In this document: positions 1 through 7,293 of the stretch, one piece after another | How the letters are laid out: every line of letters starts with the position of its first letter | Position numbering within the stretch: the stretch's first letter is position 1 | Assembly: GCA_964644025.1 (NCBI GenBank) | Contig: CAZXVW010000048.1 | Span: 1 to 24,015 of the forward strand | DNA length: 24,015 nt | Source of the DNA: CAZXVW01 sp964644025 | GTDB lineage: Bacteria; Acidobacteriota; Terriglobia; Bryobacterales; Bryobacteraceae | Direction: 5' to 3' | Program-made: the position numbers and the translations under genes | Notes under the pieces: model-generated | The model's database searches: none | The model's input: the letters and a program-made list of their open reading frames with translations, nothing else | Told to the model about the DNA's origin: nothing

Positions 1-594
1 AAGCTGGACCGGGACCAGAGACAGGACCGGCGGCGAAAGTTTGGGCGCGCCACGCCCCCGCCCAATCAGTTCGACATCACACTCAACGCCGGCTCGATGG
101 ACGCGGAAATCCTGGCACAACTGCTGGTGGCGGCCGCCCGGACCGGCGGGCTGGCCGAGCAGGGGCTGCTGGGCGCGGCAGCCGAGGCCGAGATTCAGTT
201 CAAGATCCGCCTTCAACTGGCCAAGCACCGGATGCGCCCGCCTGGTGAGGTCAGCCTGGAACGCAAGGTGTTCGTCCATCCGAGCGAGGAGATTTTCGCT
301 CATTTGCTGGACTTCTACCGCATTGCTTGGGAGTATGAGCCGCGCAGCTTCCCGCTCCAGTGGGACAAGGACGGCAAAGTCCTGGAGGCCTTCACGCCGG
401 ACTTCTACCTTCCCGAATTCGACCTTTACGTTGAGCTGACGACCATGAAGCAGGCCCTGGTGACAAAGAAGAACCGGAAGATCCGCCTGCTGCGGCAGAT
501 CTATCCCGGCGTCAACATCCAGGTCTTCTACCAGAAGGATTTTCAAAACCTTATTTTTAAGTACGGACTTACGGACCGCGTGACCCGCCCATGA
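1..594 (+). CDS. PD-(D/E)XK nuclease-like protein (5' end outside window)
   Basis: The reading frame is open from the first base, and the first internal ATG (97) has no visible Shine-Dalgarno sequence, so the gene probably starts upstream. Counting from that ATG, the C-terminal half has the layout of a small restriction-endonuclease-like fold. A helix carries Glu64/Glu65, then comes a strand around WEYEP (78-82), then PDFYLPEFDLYVELTTMK with Pro101-Asp102, Glu113 and Lys118. A basic helix (KKNRKIRLL) and a final strand IQVFYQ follow. The E-x-T-x4-K arrangement differs from the canonical ExK. The stop codon overlaps the hpt start (ATGA), so the two are translationally coupled. I do not recognise a named family, and nuclease activity is inferred from the motif only. 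Confidence 0.6.
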   Translation, partial: KLDRDQRQDRRRKFGRATPPPNQFDITLNAGSMDAEILAQLLVAAARTGGLAEQGLLGAAAEAEIQFKIRLQLAKHRMRPPGEVSLERKVFVHPSEEIFAHLLDFYRIAWEYEPRSFPLQWDKDGKVLEAFTPDFYLPEFDLYVELTTMKQALVTKKNRKIRLLRQIYPGVNIQVFYQKDFQNLIFKYGLTDRVTRP

Positions 595-1151
595 GCACAC
601 CACTTCCCCCCAACATCGAACGTGTCATTTACACCGAGCAGCAGATCCAGCGCCGCATCCGCGAGGTGGCGGCCGAGGTTTCCGAAAAATACCGGGGCCG
701 CAACCTCAAGCTGATCGCCGTGCTGAAGGGGTCGGTGTTCTTCTTGACCGCCCTGGCGCGTGAAATCGACATCCCACTGAAGATCGACTTCCTGGCGATC
801 TCCAGCTTTTCTTCCAAGAGCGGTTCCCCTGGTGTCGTACGGATTGCCAAGGACCTGGACGAATCGATTGAAGGCGAGGACGTGTTGCTGGTCGAAGACA
901 TTGTCGATACCGGATTGACGGCCCGATACCTGCTGGCGACTCTGGCTGGGCGGGGGCCGAACTCGCTTTCCATCTGCACGTTGCTCGACCGCACCTGCCG
1001 CCGGCTCGTCCGGGTGCCGGTTGAGTTTCGCTGCTTCGAGATTCCGGACCGCTTTGTCATCGGCTTTGGACTGGACCACAAGCAGCTTTACCGAAACCTC
1101 GGTGTCATCGCGGTGCTCAAACCCGGTCCTCCGGCAGGGCAGACGGCGTGA
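591..1151 (+). CDS. hpt: Hypoxanthine phosphoribosyltransferase
   Basis: This is a purine-salvage enzyme that transfers phosphoribose from PRPP to hypoxanthine or guanine in the cytoplasm. The 186-residue length is normal for the family. Visible motifs are the first PRPP loop LKGS (45-48), the long PRPP-binding signature VLLVEDIVDTGLT (98-110) with its acidic pair Glu102-Asp103, and the C-terminal base-binding stretch VIGFGLDHKQLYRNL near 155-170. The start overlaps the stop of the upstream nuclease-like gene by four bases, so the two are probably one operon. A gap of about 100 bases separates it from the next gene. No truncation or missing key residue is visible. Confidence 0.93.
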   Translation: MSTPLPPNIERVIYTEQQIQRRIREVAAEVSEKYRGRNLKLIAVLKGSVFFLTALAREIDIPLKIDFLAISSFSSKSGSPGVVRIAKDLDESIEGEDVLLVEDIVDTGLTARYLLATLAGRGPNSLSICTLLDRTCRRLVRVPVEFRCFEIPDRFVIGFGLDHKQLYRNLGVIAVLKPGPPAGQTA

Positions 1152-1243
1152 TCCGGAGGCACTGGGTGGATGCTATGATGAAGTGCGCTGCGCATGCCGA
1201 TGGCGCTCTGCGCGACCGGCTGTCGGCGAGTTATTTCTCAACC

Positions 1244-1250
1244 GAGGAGG
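1244..1250 (+). promoter_or_regulatory. Ribosome binding site fixing a GTG start
   Basis: GAGGAGG lies five bases before GTG 1256. An out-of-frame ATG (1254) overlaps the GTG, so automated callers may choose the far upstream ATG instead. Confidence 0.7.
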
Positions 1251-1255
1251 AACAT

Positions 1256-1828
1256 GTGCGGGAAAGACTCAGCATGAGCGGGATCGTTTTGGTGGCCGGT
1301 CTGGTCAGCGTGCTATCGTTTCCGGCGCCGGGCGCCAACCAGGTCTTGGATCTTACCCAGCGCTACCAGGTGATTTCCCGGAAAGATGTCAGCAAGCTGC
1401 AGCGGGACCTGAACAAGGCCGGCCTGAACGGGATCCGGGTGGTGATGGGATCCGACACCGGTGGCGGCGAGGTGGCGCTGTTGCTGGAGAAGAGCAAGGA
1501 GCAAGGCGCCCGTTTCGAGTACATCATCATTTCTGAAAGCGATGCCGGCAACCTGGAAAAGCGCATCGGCCTGGCTGCTTCGCAGGGTTTCCGGCTGATG
1601 CCGCAGACGGTGACCGCCAAAGGGAAGACTTTCGGCGGCAGTAACGTGGTGCTGCTGATGGAAAAGACGCCCCCTCAGAACACCAGGTACGAATATCTGC
1701 TGCTGGATACTTCCTTGCCCGCCACATTGCAGGTCACCCTGGCCAGCGCCATCGACAAGGGTTACCGCGTCATCGGGATGGTCAAGCGCAAGAACGCCTA
1801 TCTGCTGATTCTAGAGAAGAAGGCCTAG
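1256..1828 (+). CDS. Exported protein with three DUF4177-like repeats
   Basis: The start is set at GTG 1256 because GAGGAGG (1244-1250) lies five bases upstream. An upstream in-frame ATG at 1148 would put a poor leader before the signal peptide. The 190-residue product begins with a hydrophobic export signal (SGIVLVAGLVSVLSF) and a likely cleavage around PGANQ. The mature part is three consecutive units of about 45-60 residues. Each begins with an aromatic strand (RYQVIS, RFEYIII, RYEYLLL), has a helix ending in a G-(Y/F/I)-R-(V/L) turn, and ends in a strand plus Lys (VALLLEKS, VVLLMEKT, YLLILEKK). This resembles the small DUF4177 fold repeated three times. The function is unknown. No partner gene is evident, and it converges on the sulfatase gene. 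Confidence 0.7.
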   Translation: MRERLSMSGIVLVAGLVSVLSFPAPGANQVLDLTQRYQVISRKDVSKLQRDLNKAGLNGIRVVMGSDTGGGEVALLLEKSKEQGARFEYIIISESDAGNLEKRIGLAASQGFRLMPQTVTAKGKTFGGSNVVLLMEKTPPQNTRYEYLLLDTSLPATLQVTLASAIDKGYRVIGMVKRKNAYLLILEKKA

Positions 1829-1852
1829 CCAGCAGACCGTCCAGACAGGGAA

Positions 1853-1870
1853 GGGCCGGCGAACCGGCCC
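1853..1870. terminator. Candidate bidirectional terminator hairpin
   Basis: A perfect 7-bp stem GGGCCGG / CCGGCCC encloses the loop CGAA in the 54-base gap between two convergent genes. There is no clear U tract on either side, so intrinsic termination is plausible but not assured. Confidence 0.4.
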
Positions 1871-1882
1871 CCTCGCTCCGCC

Positions 1883-3697
1883 TCAGGCGAAATCCCACTG
1901 TTCGAGTTTGCGGGTGCGGCGCTTTTCCTTGCGGCTGAGCCGGATCCAGTCGAACTCCAGCGTGCCCTTAGCCTCGCCGATATCGAAAGTAAGCTGACCG
2001 AGGTAGCCTCCCGGGCGGAACGGAACCGAGTATTCGTGCCAGCGGCCGTCAGCCTTGAAATCGATTGGCACGCGGTTCTTCGCGTTCCGCATGTTCTCGA
2101 TGGTGCCCCAGAGCAGCGCCCGGGGCGATACATCCTTGGAACGGGCCCGGAATTGGACCACCATCTCCTCGCCGGGGTGGACGACCGAACGCAATATGGC
2201 CGCGCCCTTTCCGTAGCAGTCCACCTTCAAGAGGCCGCCAGCCTTAGAAGCCTTGCACCCGCTGCGCGTGCACCATCCATCCACCTCGCTGCGGTCCTGG
2301 TCCCACGCCATGACGTGATCTTCAGGGATTGCGCCCTTGTCGCCGGTGGTTTTGATCCAGTCCTCGAGAATGCCCCTCATGCGCTTGAGTTGCTCGGCAT
2401 GAGCGGGGTCGGCGGCGAGGTTGTGGATTTCATTCGGATCGGCTTCCAAGTCGTACAGTTCTTCCGCCGGGCGCTTGTCAGCCATGAACAGCGCGGGCGG
2501 CCCGGTGAGTTTACCGGCGGCCTTGAGGTCGCGCATGACGCGCAGCGGCGGATACTGGGTGTCTTTGTATACGTTCTGCTGGGTATAGGGGCGGTCGGGG
2601 TAGAAATTGCGCAAGTATTTGAATTTCTTGTCCCGGACGCAGCGGATGCGGTCCACGGTTTCGTCGCAGCGGTCCCGGGCGGCGATGATATAGTCGCGCT
2701 TGGTGACATTGGGGCCGAGGAATGGCCGTCCTTCCATGTGGGCCGGAGGATCGATGCCGGCCAGCCGGAGCGTGGTGGCGGTGATGTCGATCGAGCTTAC
2801 CAGGTCACTGTTCACCCCGCCGGCAGTATAACCTTCCACCCGGAACTTTTCTGGGATCCGCACGATGAGCGGGATGTGGATGCCGCCGTCGTAGAGGAAC
2901 TGCTTGCCCCGGGGCATCGCCCGGCCGTGGTCGGCGAAGAAGAAAACGATGGTGTCATCGGTCAGGCCTTCCTTCTCCAGCCGGTCGAGCACCCGGCCGA
3001 CATTGATGTCAAGATTTTCCGCGGTCTCCAGATACACCGCCCAGTCCAGGCGCACGGCCGGGTGGTCGGGATAATAGGGCGGGAGGTTTACCTTTGCCGG
3101 ATCCACCGGGTGCTCGGGGCAGCGCTGAAAGGCGCGGTGGACCTGGTGGAAGTTGATTTGCGCGTAGAAGGGCTGTTCTGGCTGGCGTTCACTCCAGTCT
3201 TCCCCGTCAAAAGGCTTGTCCACGTTGAAGTTGAAGTCCGTCTTGCCACTGCCGTGCAAACCATGTGAATTTTTCAGATTCGCGGTATAGTAGCCGGCCT
3301 GGCGGAGGTAGTCCGTGAAAACGTGGACTCCCTCGGGCAGGCGGTAGCCATCCCGGCGGTGGCTGCGATGGTTGTGCGCGCCGATGGTGGTCTGGTACAT
3401 GCCCGTGGCCAGTGCCGACCGGGTCGCCGAGCAAACCGGCGCCGTCATGAACGCGTTGGTGAACCGCAGGCCTTGCGAAGCCAGCCGGTCAATGTTGGGC
3501 GTGTAAACGTCTTCTTCGCCGTAGCAGCCCAGGTTCGGGCAGAAATCCTCGGCGATCATCCACAGGATGTTCGGCTGGGAACCTCCGGCCCCGCAACCGT
3601 ACCCGGAAAGTGAAAGGCTGGCCGCCGCGCCGGCGGCGCCGCCGAGAAACTGCCGGCGACTTGGGAAATGAGTCATGTTGACTTGCCTGCTGCGCAT
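1883..3697 (-). CDS. Tat-exported sulfatase with C-terminal beta-sandwich domain
   Basis: Predicted type I sulfatase (alkaline-phosphatase fold) that hydrolyses sulfate esters in the periplasm. GGAGG lies seven bases before ATG 3697. The leader has a twin-arginine motif (PSRRQFLGG, 12-20) and an alanine-rich core. Key residues are the metal pair Glu50-Asp51 in IAEDF, the formylglycine site CSATR with Cys89, and FADHG with Asp256-His257 followed by Lys265. The core motif has Ala where most sulfatases have Pro (CxAxR rather than CxPxR), and Glu replaces the usual first Asp of the metal pair. After about residue 480 the protein carries an extra domain of roughly 120 residues ending in TFDIGEAKGTLEFDWIRL, which looks like a carbohydrate-binding jelly roll. 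The substrate is unknown. The neighbouring enolase-superfamily gene is upstream on the same strand. Confidence 0.9.
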   Translation of the reverse strand: MRSRQVNMTHFPSRRQFLGGAAGAAASLSLSGYGCGAGGSQPNILWMIAEDFCPNLGCYGEEDVYTPNIDRLASQGLRFTNAFMTAPVCSATRSALATGMYQTTIGAHNHRSHRRDGYRLPEGVHVFTDYLRQAGYYTANLKNSHGLHGSGKTDFNFNVDKPFDGEDWSERQPEQPFYAQINFHQVHRAFQRCPEHPVDPAKVNLPPYYPDHPAVRLDWAVYLETAENLDINVGRVLDRLEKEGLTDDTIVFFFADHGRAMPRGKQFLYDGGIHIPLIVRIPEKFRVEGYTAGGVNSDLVSSIDITATTLRLAGIDPPAHMEGRPFLGPNVTKRDYIIAARDRCDETVDRIRCVRDKKFKYLRNFYPDRPYTQQNVYKDTQYPPLRVMRDLKAAGKLTGPPALFMADKRPAEELYDLEADPNEIHNLAADPAHAEQLKRMRGILEDWIKTTGDKGAIPEDHVMAWDQDRSEVDGWCTRSGCKASKAGGLLKVDCYGKGAAILRSVVHPGEEMVVQFRARSKDVSPRALLWGTIENMRNAKNRVPIDFKADGRWHEYSVPFRPGGYLGQLTFDIGEAKGTLEFDWIRLSRKEKRRTRKLEQWDFA

Positions 3698-3730
3698 TGA
3701 TTATCCTCCGCACCATATTGTCGCACCCGC

Positions 3731-3764
3731 AAGGGCTCCCCGGGGATTGTCACCGGGAGGCCTT
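3731..3764 (-). other. Imperfect stem-loop between the enolase-family and sulfatase genes
   Basis: GGGCTCCCCGG pairs with CCGGGAGGCC with two single-base bulges around a nine-base loop. It sits between the stop of the upstream gene (3805) and the sulfatase start (3697). It could be a weak terminator or an mRNA-processing hairpin. No U tract follows on the minus strand. Confidence 0.35.
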
Positions 3765-3804
3765 CACTTCGCGCTTGATTTCCGCCTCTCATGAAAAACC
3801 CCGG

Positions 3805-5055
3805 CTATAGTTCGCGAGCGCCGCTCAGCACGTCGCGGATGCTCTTGATACCCACGCCAGGCCCTTCGGGGACGATGAATGAACCGTCATTAACCTTCAG
3901 CGGCGGATCGAACCAGCCGCCGTAGCGTTCCACGCCGCGCTTATATTCCTGGTACTTACCGGGGGCGGCTACGCAAGAGGCAAAATGCAGCATATAGACG
4001 AACCCGAAACCGCCGGAGATGTGGACCGTGGTCGGCATCTTCGCCGCCGCGGCCATGCGGGCCACGCGCAGGGAGCGGATCATGCCACCGTAATACTGCA
4101 GATCGGGTTGGACGATATCGACGGCCCGGTTGTGGATCATCCAGCGGAACCGGCGCTGGCTGAATTCCTGTTCGCCGCCGGCCACGGGTATCTGCAGCGC
4201 GTCGGTGACTCTCTTTGTGTCCTCCAGATGATCGAAAGGACAAGGCTCCTCGAAGAAGATAGCGTGAATCTCTTCCAGCATGCGCCCGATCTTGATCGCC
4301 TGCGGCGGGTCGTAGGAGCTGTTCGAGTCGGCGTGGATGTCGATCGCATCACCCAGCGTCTTGCGCGCCAGCGGGATCAGCTTCTCCGTGCGGCCCGGCA
4401 TCGCATCCGCATTCCGGCTCATGCGGCCGCCGACCCGGAACTTCACCGCGCGGGCGCCGGTCTCCTGCAGCAGCTTCTGGAGATAGGCGACCTCTTCCTC
4501 CGGAGTGGTATCGCGGCGTCCGCTCGCGACGTAGTAAGGGACCTGCCGGCGCACCACGCCGCCAAGCAGTTCGCCCATGGATTGATTCGTCACCCGGCCC
4601 AGCATATCGAGGATGGCGAATTCCAGCCAAGCCTGCGGGCACCAGAAGGCCAGGCCCTGCAGTTTGTAGTTGCTCTGGTAGCGGTACAGGCCCCAAAGGT
4701 GATCCTCGAGCTGCCGCGCATCCTTACCGAGGAAGTAGGGCTTGACGCGCTGTTCGAAGATCGGGTAAAGGTACGCCGCTCTGGAATTGGTAATCGAAAT
4801 CCCCTCGGCGCCATCCTTGGAGCGAACGTGGACGAAGTACTCCCGTCCTTTCTTCAGCAGGCGGATGGAGTCGAGAATTACCGGTGCAGTGAGATTCTCC
4901 AGATGGAGAACCGGTGCGGCGGCGGCCCGGTCCAGCTCCGCGACCGGCGGCCCGGGTGCGGCGGCGCCTGCTGACGGTGTCTGTTTCCCACTCCCGCAGC
5001 CGGCTAGCGCCGGCGCGGCGGCTACCGCGAAGAAATGACGACGATTCACGCTCAT
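3805..5055 (-). CDS. Exported mandelate racemase/muconate lactonizing enzyme family lipoprotein
   Basis: Enolase-superfamily enzyme that would abstract the alpha-proton of a carboxylate and stabilise the enolate with a divalent metal. The N-terminus has a twin-arginine motif (NRRHFF) and a lipobox PALAGC with Cys20, followed by a low-complexity linker, so it is probably membrane-anchored outside the cytoplasm. Metal ligands are Asp243 (HADSN), Glu269 (FFEEP) and Glu295 (GGEQE). The second-strand base is Lys205 in KFR, where many relatives have KxK. His345 (TVHISGG) and Asp318 (QPD) fit the mandelate-racemase-type dyad. Most characterised members are cytoplasmic, so the export signal is notable. 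AGGAG abuts the ATG, so GTG 5049, six bases further in, is an equally good start. The substrate is probably a sugar acid but is unproven. Confidence 0.87.
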   Translation of the reverse strand: MSVNRRHFFAVAAAPALAGCGSGKQTPSAGAAAPGPPVAELDRAAAAPVLHLENLTAPVILDSIRLLKKGREYFVHVRSKDGAEGISITNSRAAYLYPIFEQRVKPYFLGKDARQLEDHLWGLYRYQSNYKLQGLAFWCPQAWLEFAILDMLGRVTNQSMGELLGGVVRRQVPYYVASGRRDTTPEEEVAYLQKLLQETGARAVKFRVGGRMSRNADAMPGRTEKLIPLARKTLGDAIDIHADSNSSYDPPQAIKIGRMLEEIHAIFFEEPCPFDHLEDTKRVTDALQIPVAGGEQEFSQRRFRWMIHNRAVDIVQPDLQYYGGMIRSLRVARMAAAAKMPTTVHISGGFGFVYMLHFASCVAAPGKYQEYKRGVERYGGWFDPPLKVNDGSFIVPEGPGVGIKSIRDVLSGAREL

Positions 5056-5145
5056 CTCCTGTCCTGTTATATGCGAATTGGCGGTGGCCGGACAACATGC
5101 TGCTTTCCCCGGCCCGTTGCCGGCGGGGACCGAACCTTTACGCCT

Positions 5146-5496
5146 TTACCTCCAGGCCCAGCAGCCGGTGACGTTGACCATCATGCGCACGTTGCGGCGG
5201 TCCATTACCGGAAGGACCTCCTCGGGAGTTGCCAGAGGATCCGTTTTCTCCCGGCCGCCGAGCGTGTCGCTCCGGGTAAGGTGGGTGTGAAAATCCACCA
5301 CGGGGAAACGCGCCCGGGGGATCTCGGTCTGCGGAACGTGCAGCATGCTCTTCGGCTGGTAATCCACCAACAACAAGGGCGGTTTCCGGCTTCCGGCGCT
5401 TTTCGATGGCCGGTCTGTCTGCGCCAGGGCCACCGCGCGCTCCCCGGCCGCGGCGCCCACCACGCCCGCCAGCCATCGTCTGCGATTCAGTCTCAT
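5146..5496 (-). pseudogene. Amidohydrolase, 5' fragment only
   Basis: The start is ATG 5496, seven bases after AGGAGG. The 116 residues contain a twin-arginine leader (LNRRRWLAG), a short linker, and the first strand of a metal-dependent amidohydrolase with the ligand pair in VVDFHTHLT. They then end abruptly after RMMVNVTGCWAWR. Relatives of this amidohydrolase-2 type are around 350-400 residues and continue after VNxTG with the rest of the barrel, including the other metal ligands. Only about 90 bases remain before the next gene and none encodes the missing part, so roughly two thirds have been deleted. It cannot be an active enzyme. A leftover secreted peptide is possible because the start and RBS are intact. 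Confidence 0.72.
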
Positions 5497-5614
5497 CACG
5501 CTGCCTCCTCTTCCTTGGCGAGCCCTTTCGCTCACCTGGCTGCCAACCTATTCTAATCCGAAGGCGCGCCGCTCTCATCGATCCGCCGCCCGGTTTGAGA
5601 TAAACTGTCTCGGA

Positions 5615-5631
5615 AGCCGGAACCTCCGGCT
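5615..5631 (+). promoter_or_regulatory. Hairpin just upstream of the rdhA ribosome binding site
   Basis: A perfect 6-bp stem AGCCGG / CCGGCT with loop AACCT ends directly before the weak RBS GGGGAAG (5632-5638) of rdhA (ATG 5644). It could influence translation or mRNA stability. A role is inferred from position only. Confidence 0.35.
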
Positions 5632-5643
5632 GGGGAAGTTTCT

Positions 5644-6999
5644 ATGACCAATCGTCACAGTGTTACCCGCCGCGGATTGTTTCAGGCGGCGGGTCTTGCC
5701 GCCGGAGCCGGCGCTCTCTCGGGAGCGGGGGCACGCTCCAATCACCCGATTCATGAGCATCCCTGGTGGGTGCGCAAGGTGAACAAACCAACGCTCGGTG
5801 AAACGAACGCTGAGTTTCAGCGGTTCAGCGGACGCAACATCTTCACCTTGTACCGGGAACTCAAAGATGAACGGGAAGGCGAGGGCGCTTACAAAGCCGA
5901 GCAGGAAGACGAGCGCAAGCGCATCGTGGACTGGATTCGCCAGGACAAGGCCGGCTTCACCCTGCGGGACCGTGCCATCCAGAATGCTTCCTGGACCGTG
6001 ATGCGCTCCGCCCAAAGGCCAGGCAGCCTGCTCTCCTGGACCCGCTTGCGCGTGCGGACCCCGCAGCGGATGGGCGTGGAACCTTACCGCGCTTCCCCCG
6101 AGGAAATGGCGAACACGGTCAAGGCTGCCGCACGGTTGTACGGCGCCGCACTGGTGGGAATCGCGCCGATGAATGAGAAATACGTCAACCGCCGGCAAAG
6201 GGGCCGGGAGATCATCTTCGACGATGTTGAGACGCCGAAGGCGACCAAGGAAACCCTCGTGATTCCGAAACGGATGAAATGGGTGGTCTCCATCGCTATT
6301 CAAATGGACCTGGAGTTGATCCAGCGCAGCCCGACCGCACTGGGAGAGGGCGCGGCGTCGCTGGGTTACAGCCACTGCGCCTTCACCGTCGGGACTCTGG
6401 CCGAGTTCATCCGAGCCTTGGGCTATGAGGCGATCCCGAGCGTCAACGATACGGCCCAGAGCATTCCATTCGCCGTGGACGCGGGACTGGGGGAGCTGAG
6501 CCGCACCAACCGTCTGATCACGCCGGAATTCGGCCCTTGCGTCCGCCTCTGCAAGGTCTTTACCGACATGCCGATGGCCTACGACCAACCGATCGACTTC
6601 GGCGTAGTGGAATTCTGCAAGCGCTGCAAGAAGTGCGCCGAGGCCTGCCCTTCCGGAGCGCTGTCGTTCGATGACGAGCCCAGCTTCCAGGTCAAGGGGC
6701 CATGGAACAACCCGGGCCACAAGGCCTGGTTCGAGGACAGCTATAAGTGTTACCAGCAATGGCAGAATGTCACCACTGGATGCACGATCTGTTTCATGGA
6801 ATGCCCATATACCAAGGCCGCCAAGGCATGGATCCACGACATTGTGAAGGCCACCGCCTCGATGGCGCCGGCGGCGGACTCGTTCTTCCGGATCATGGAC
6901 GACGCCTTCGGCTACGGGCATCAGCACGACCCGGAGCAATGGTGGCAGCGGGATTGGCCGGCCTTCGGCGTCGACACCCGGCGGGGAACGAGGAGTTGA
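5644..6999 (+). CDS. rdhA: Reductive dehalogenase catalytic subunit
   Basis: A corrinoid and iron-sulfur enzyme that removes halogen from organohalides by reduction. The 451 residues have the respiratory-type layout. A twin-arginine leader (VTRRGLFQAAG, 7-17) is followed by the conserved corrinoid-domain segments ARLYGAALVGIAPMNEKYV (163-181) and LGELSRTNRLITPEFGPCVR (282-301). Two ferredoxin-like clusters follow: CX2CX2CX3CP at Cys325, 328, 331 and 335, and a second set Cys369, 380, 383 and 387 (CX10CX2CX3CP). Tyr242 and Arg301 are candidates for the catalytic Tyr/Arg known from PceA, but I cannot align them firmly. It is followed after three bases by a small membrane protein, as in rdhAB pairs. 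No regulator, maturation or cobalamin gene is nearby. The substrate cannot be told from sequence. Confidence 0.9.
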   Translation: MTNRHSVTRRGLFQAAGLAAGAGALSGAGARSNHPIHEHPWWVRKVNKPTLGETNAEFQRFSGRNIFTLYRELKDEREGEGAYKAEQEDERKRIVDWIRQDKAGFTLRDRAIQNASWTVMRSAQRPGSLLSWTRLRVRTPQRMGVEPYRASPEEMANTVKAAARLYGAALVGIAPMNEKYVNRRQRGREIIFDDVETPKATKETLVIPKRMKWVVSIAIQMDLELIQRSPTALGEGAASLGYSHCAFTVGTLAEFIRALGYEAIPSVNDTAQSIPFAVDAGLGELSRTNRLITPEFGPCVRLCKVFTDMPMAYDQPIDFGVVEFCKRCKKCAEACPSGALSFDDEPSFQVKGPWNNPGHKAWFEDSYKCYQQWQNVTTGCTICFMECPYTKAAKAWIHDIVKATASMAPAADSFFRIMDDAFGYGHQHDPEQWWQRDWPAFGVDTRRGTRS

Positions 7000-7002
7000 G
7001 TC

Positions 7003-7293
7003 ATGTCGGAAGACTACTACGCGATCAGGATTCGCAAGCGCCAATGGTGGATGTGGCTGCTGGCGGCGCTGTGGTTGCTGGTCGAGGTCATTTTGCTGCA
7101 AACGGCGATTGCCAGCCACCAGGAGGCCGAGCCCCGGGCGGCGGTGATTAGCTGGATCGTGTTGATCGTGGTCGGGATCGCTGGCGTGCTCGTCTGGCGC
7201 TGCCAGGGCGGGCGCGCCGAGGCCGCGCCCGCGGAAAGCGAGCCTAACGCCGCCGAATCGCCGCCACCCACGGGCCCTGCCCCGGAGCCGTAA
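7003..7293 (+). CDS. rdhB: Small RdhB-like membrane anchor
   Basis: The gene starts three bases after the rdhA stop, with AGGAG (6991-6995) seven bases before its ATG. The 96 residues have two predicted membrane helices (about 15-37 and 47-66) separated by a short polar loop with EAEPRA, then a Pro/Ala/Glu-rich tail (71-96). Size, position and topology fit the RdhB membrane anchor that holds RdhA at the outer face of the cytoplasmic membrane. Typical RdhB proteins often have three helices, and this one shows only two. The last 17 codons overlap, on the opposite strand, the 3' end of a glycosidase-like remnant, so the tail may have been captured after a rearrangement. The assignment rests mainly on context. 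Confidence 0.72.
   Translation: MSEDYYAIRIRKRQWWMWLLAALWLLVEVILLQTAIASHQEAEPRAAVISWIVLIVVGIAGVLVWRCQGGRAEAAPAESEPNAAESPPPTGPAPEP

Noticed and set aside
2036..3268. Long plus-strand open frame (410 codons) opposite the sulfatase gene
   Set aside because: It is a shadow of the sulfatase in GC-rich DNA: no known motif, no RBS, and the opposite strand has full family signatures.
5107..5128. GC-rich inverted repeat CCCCGGCC...GGCGGGG after the truncated amidohydrolase as a terminator
   Set aside because: The stem has a bulge and mismatches and no T run, and chance GC pairing is likely.
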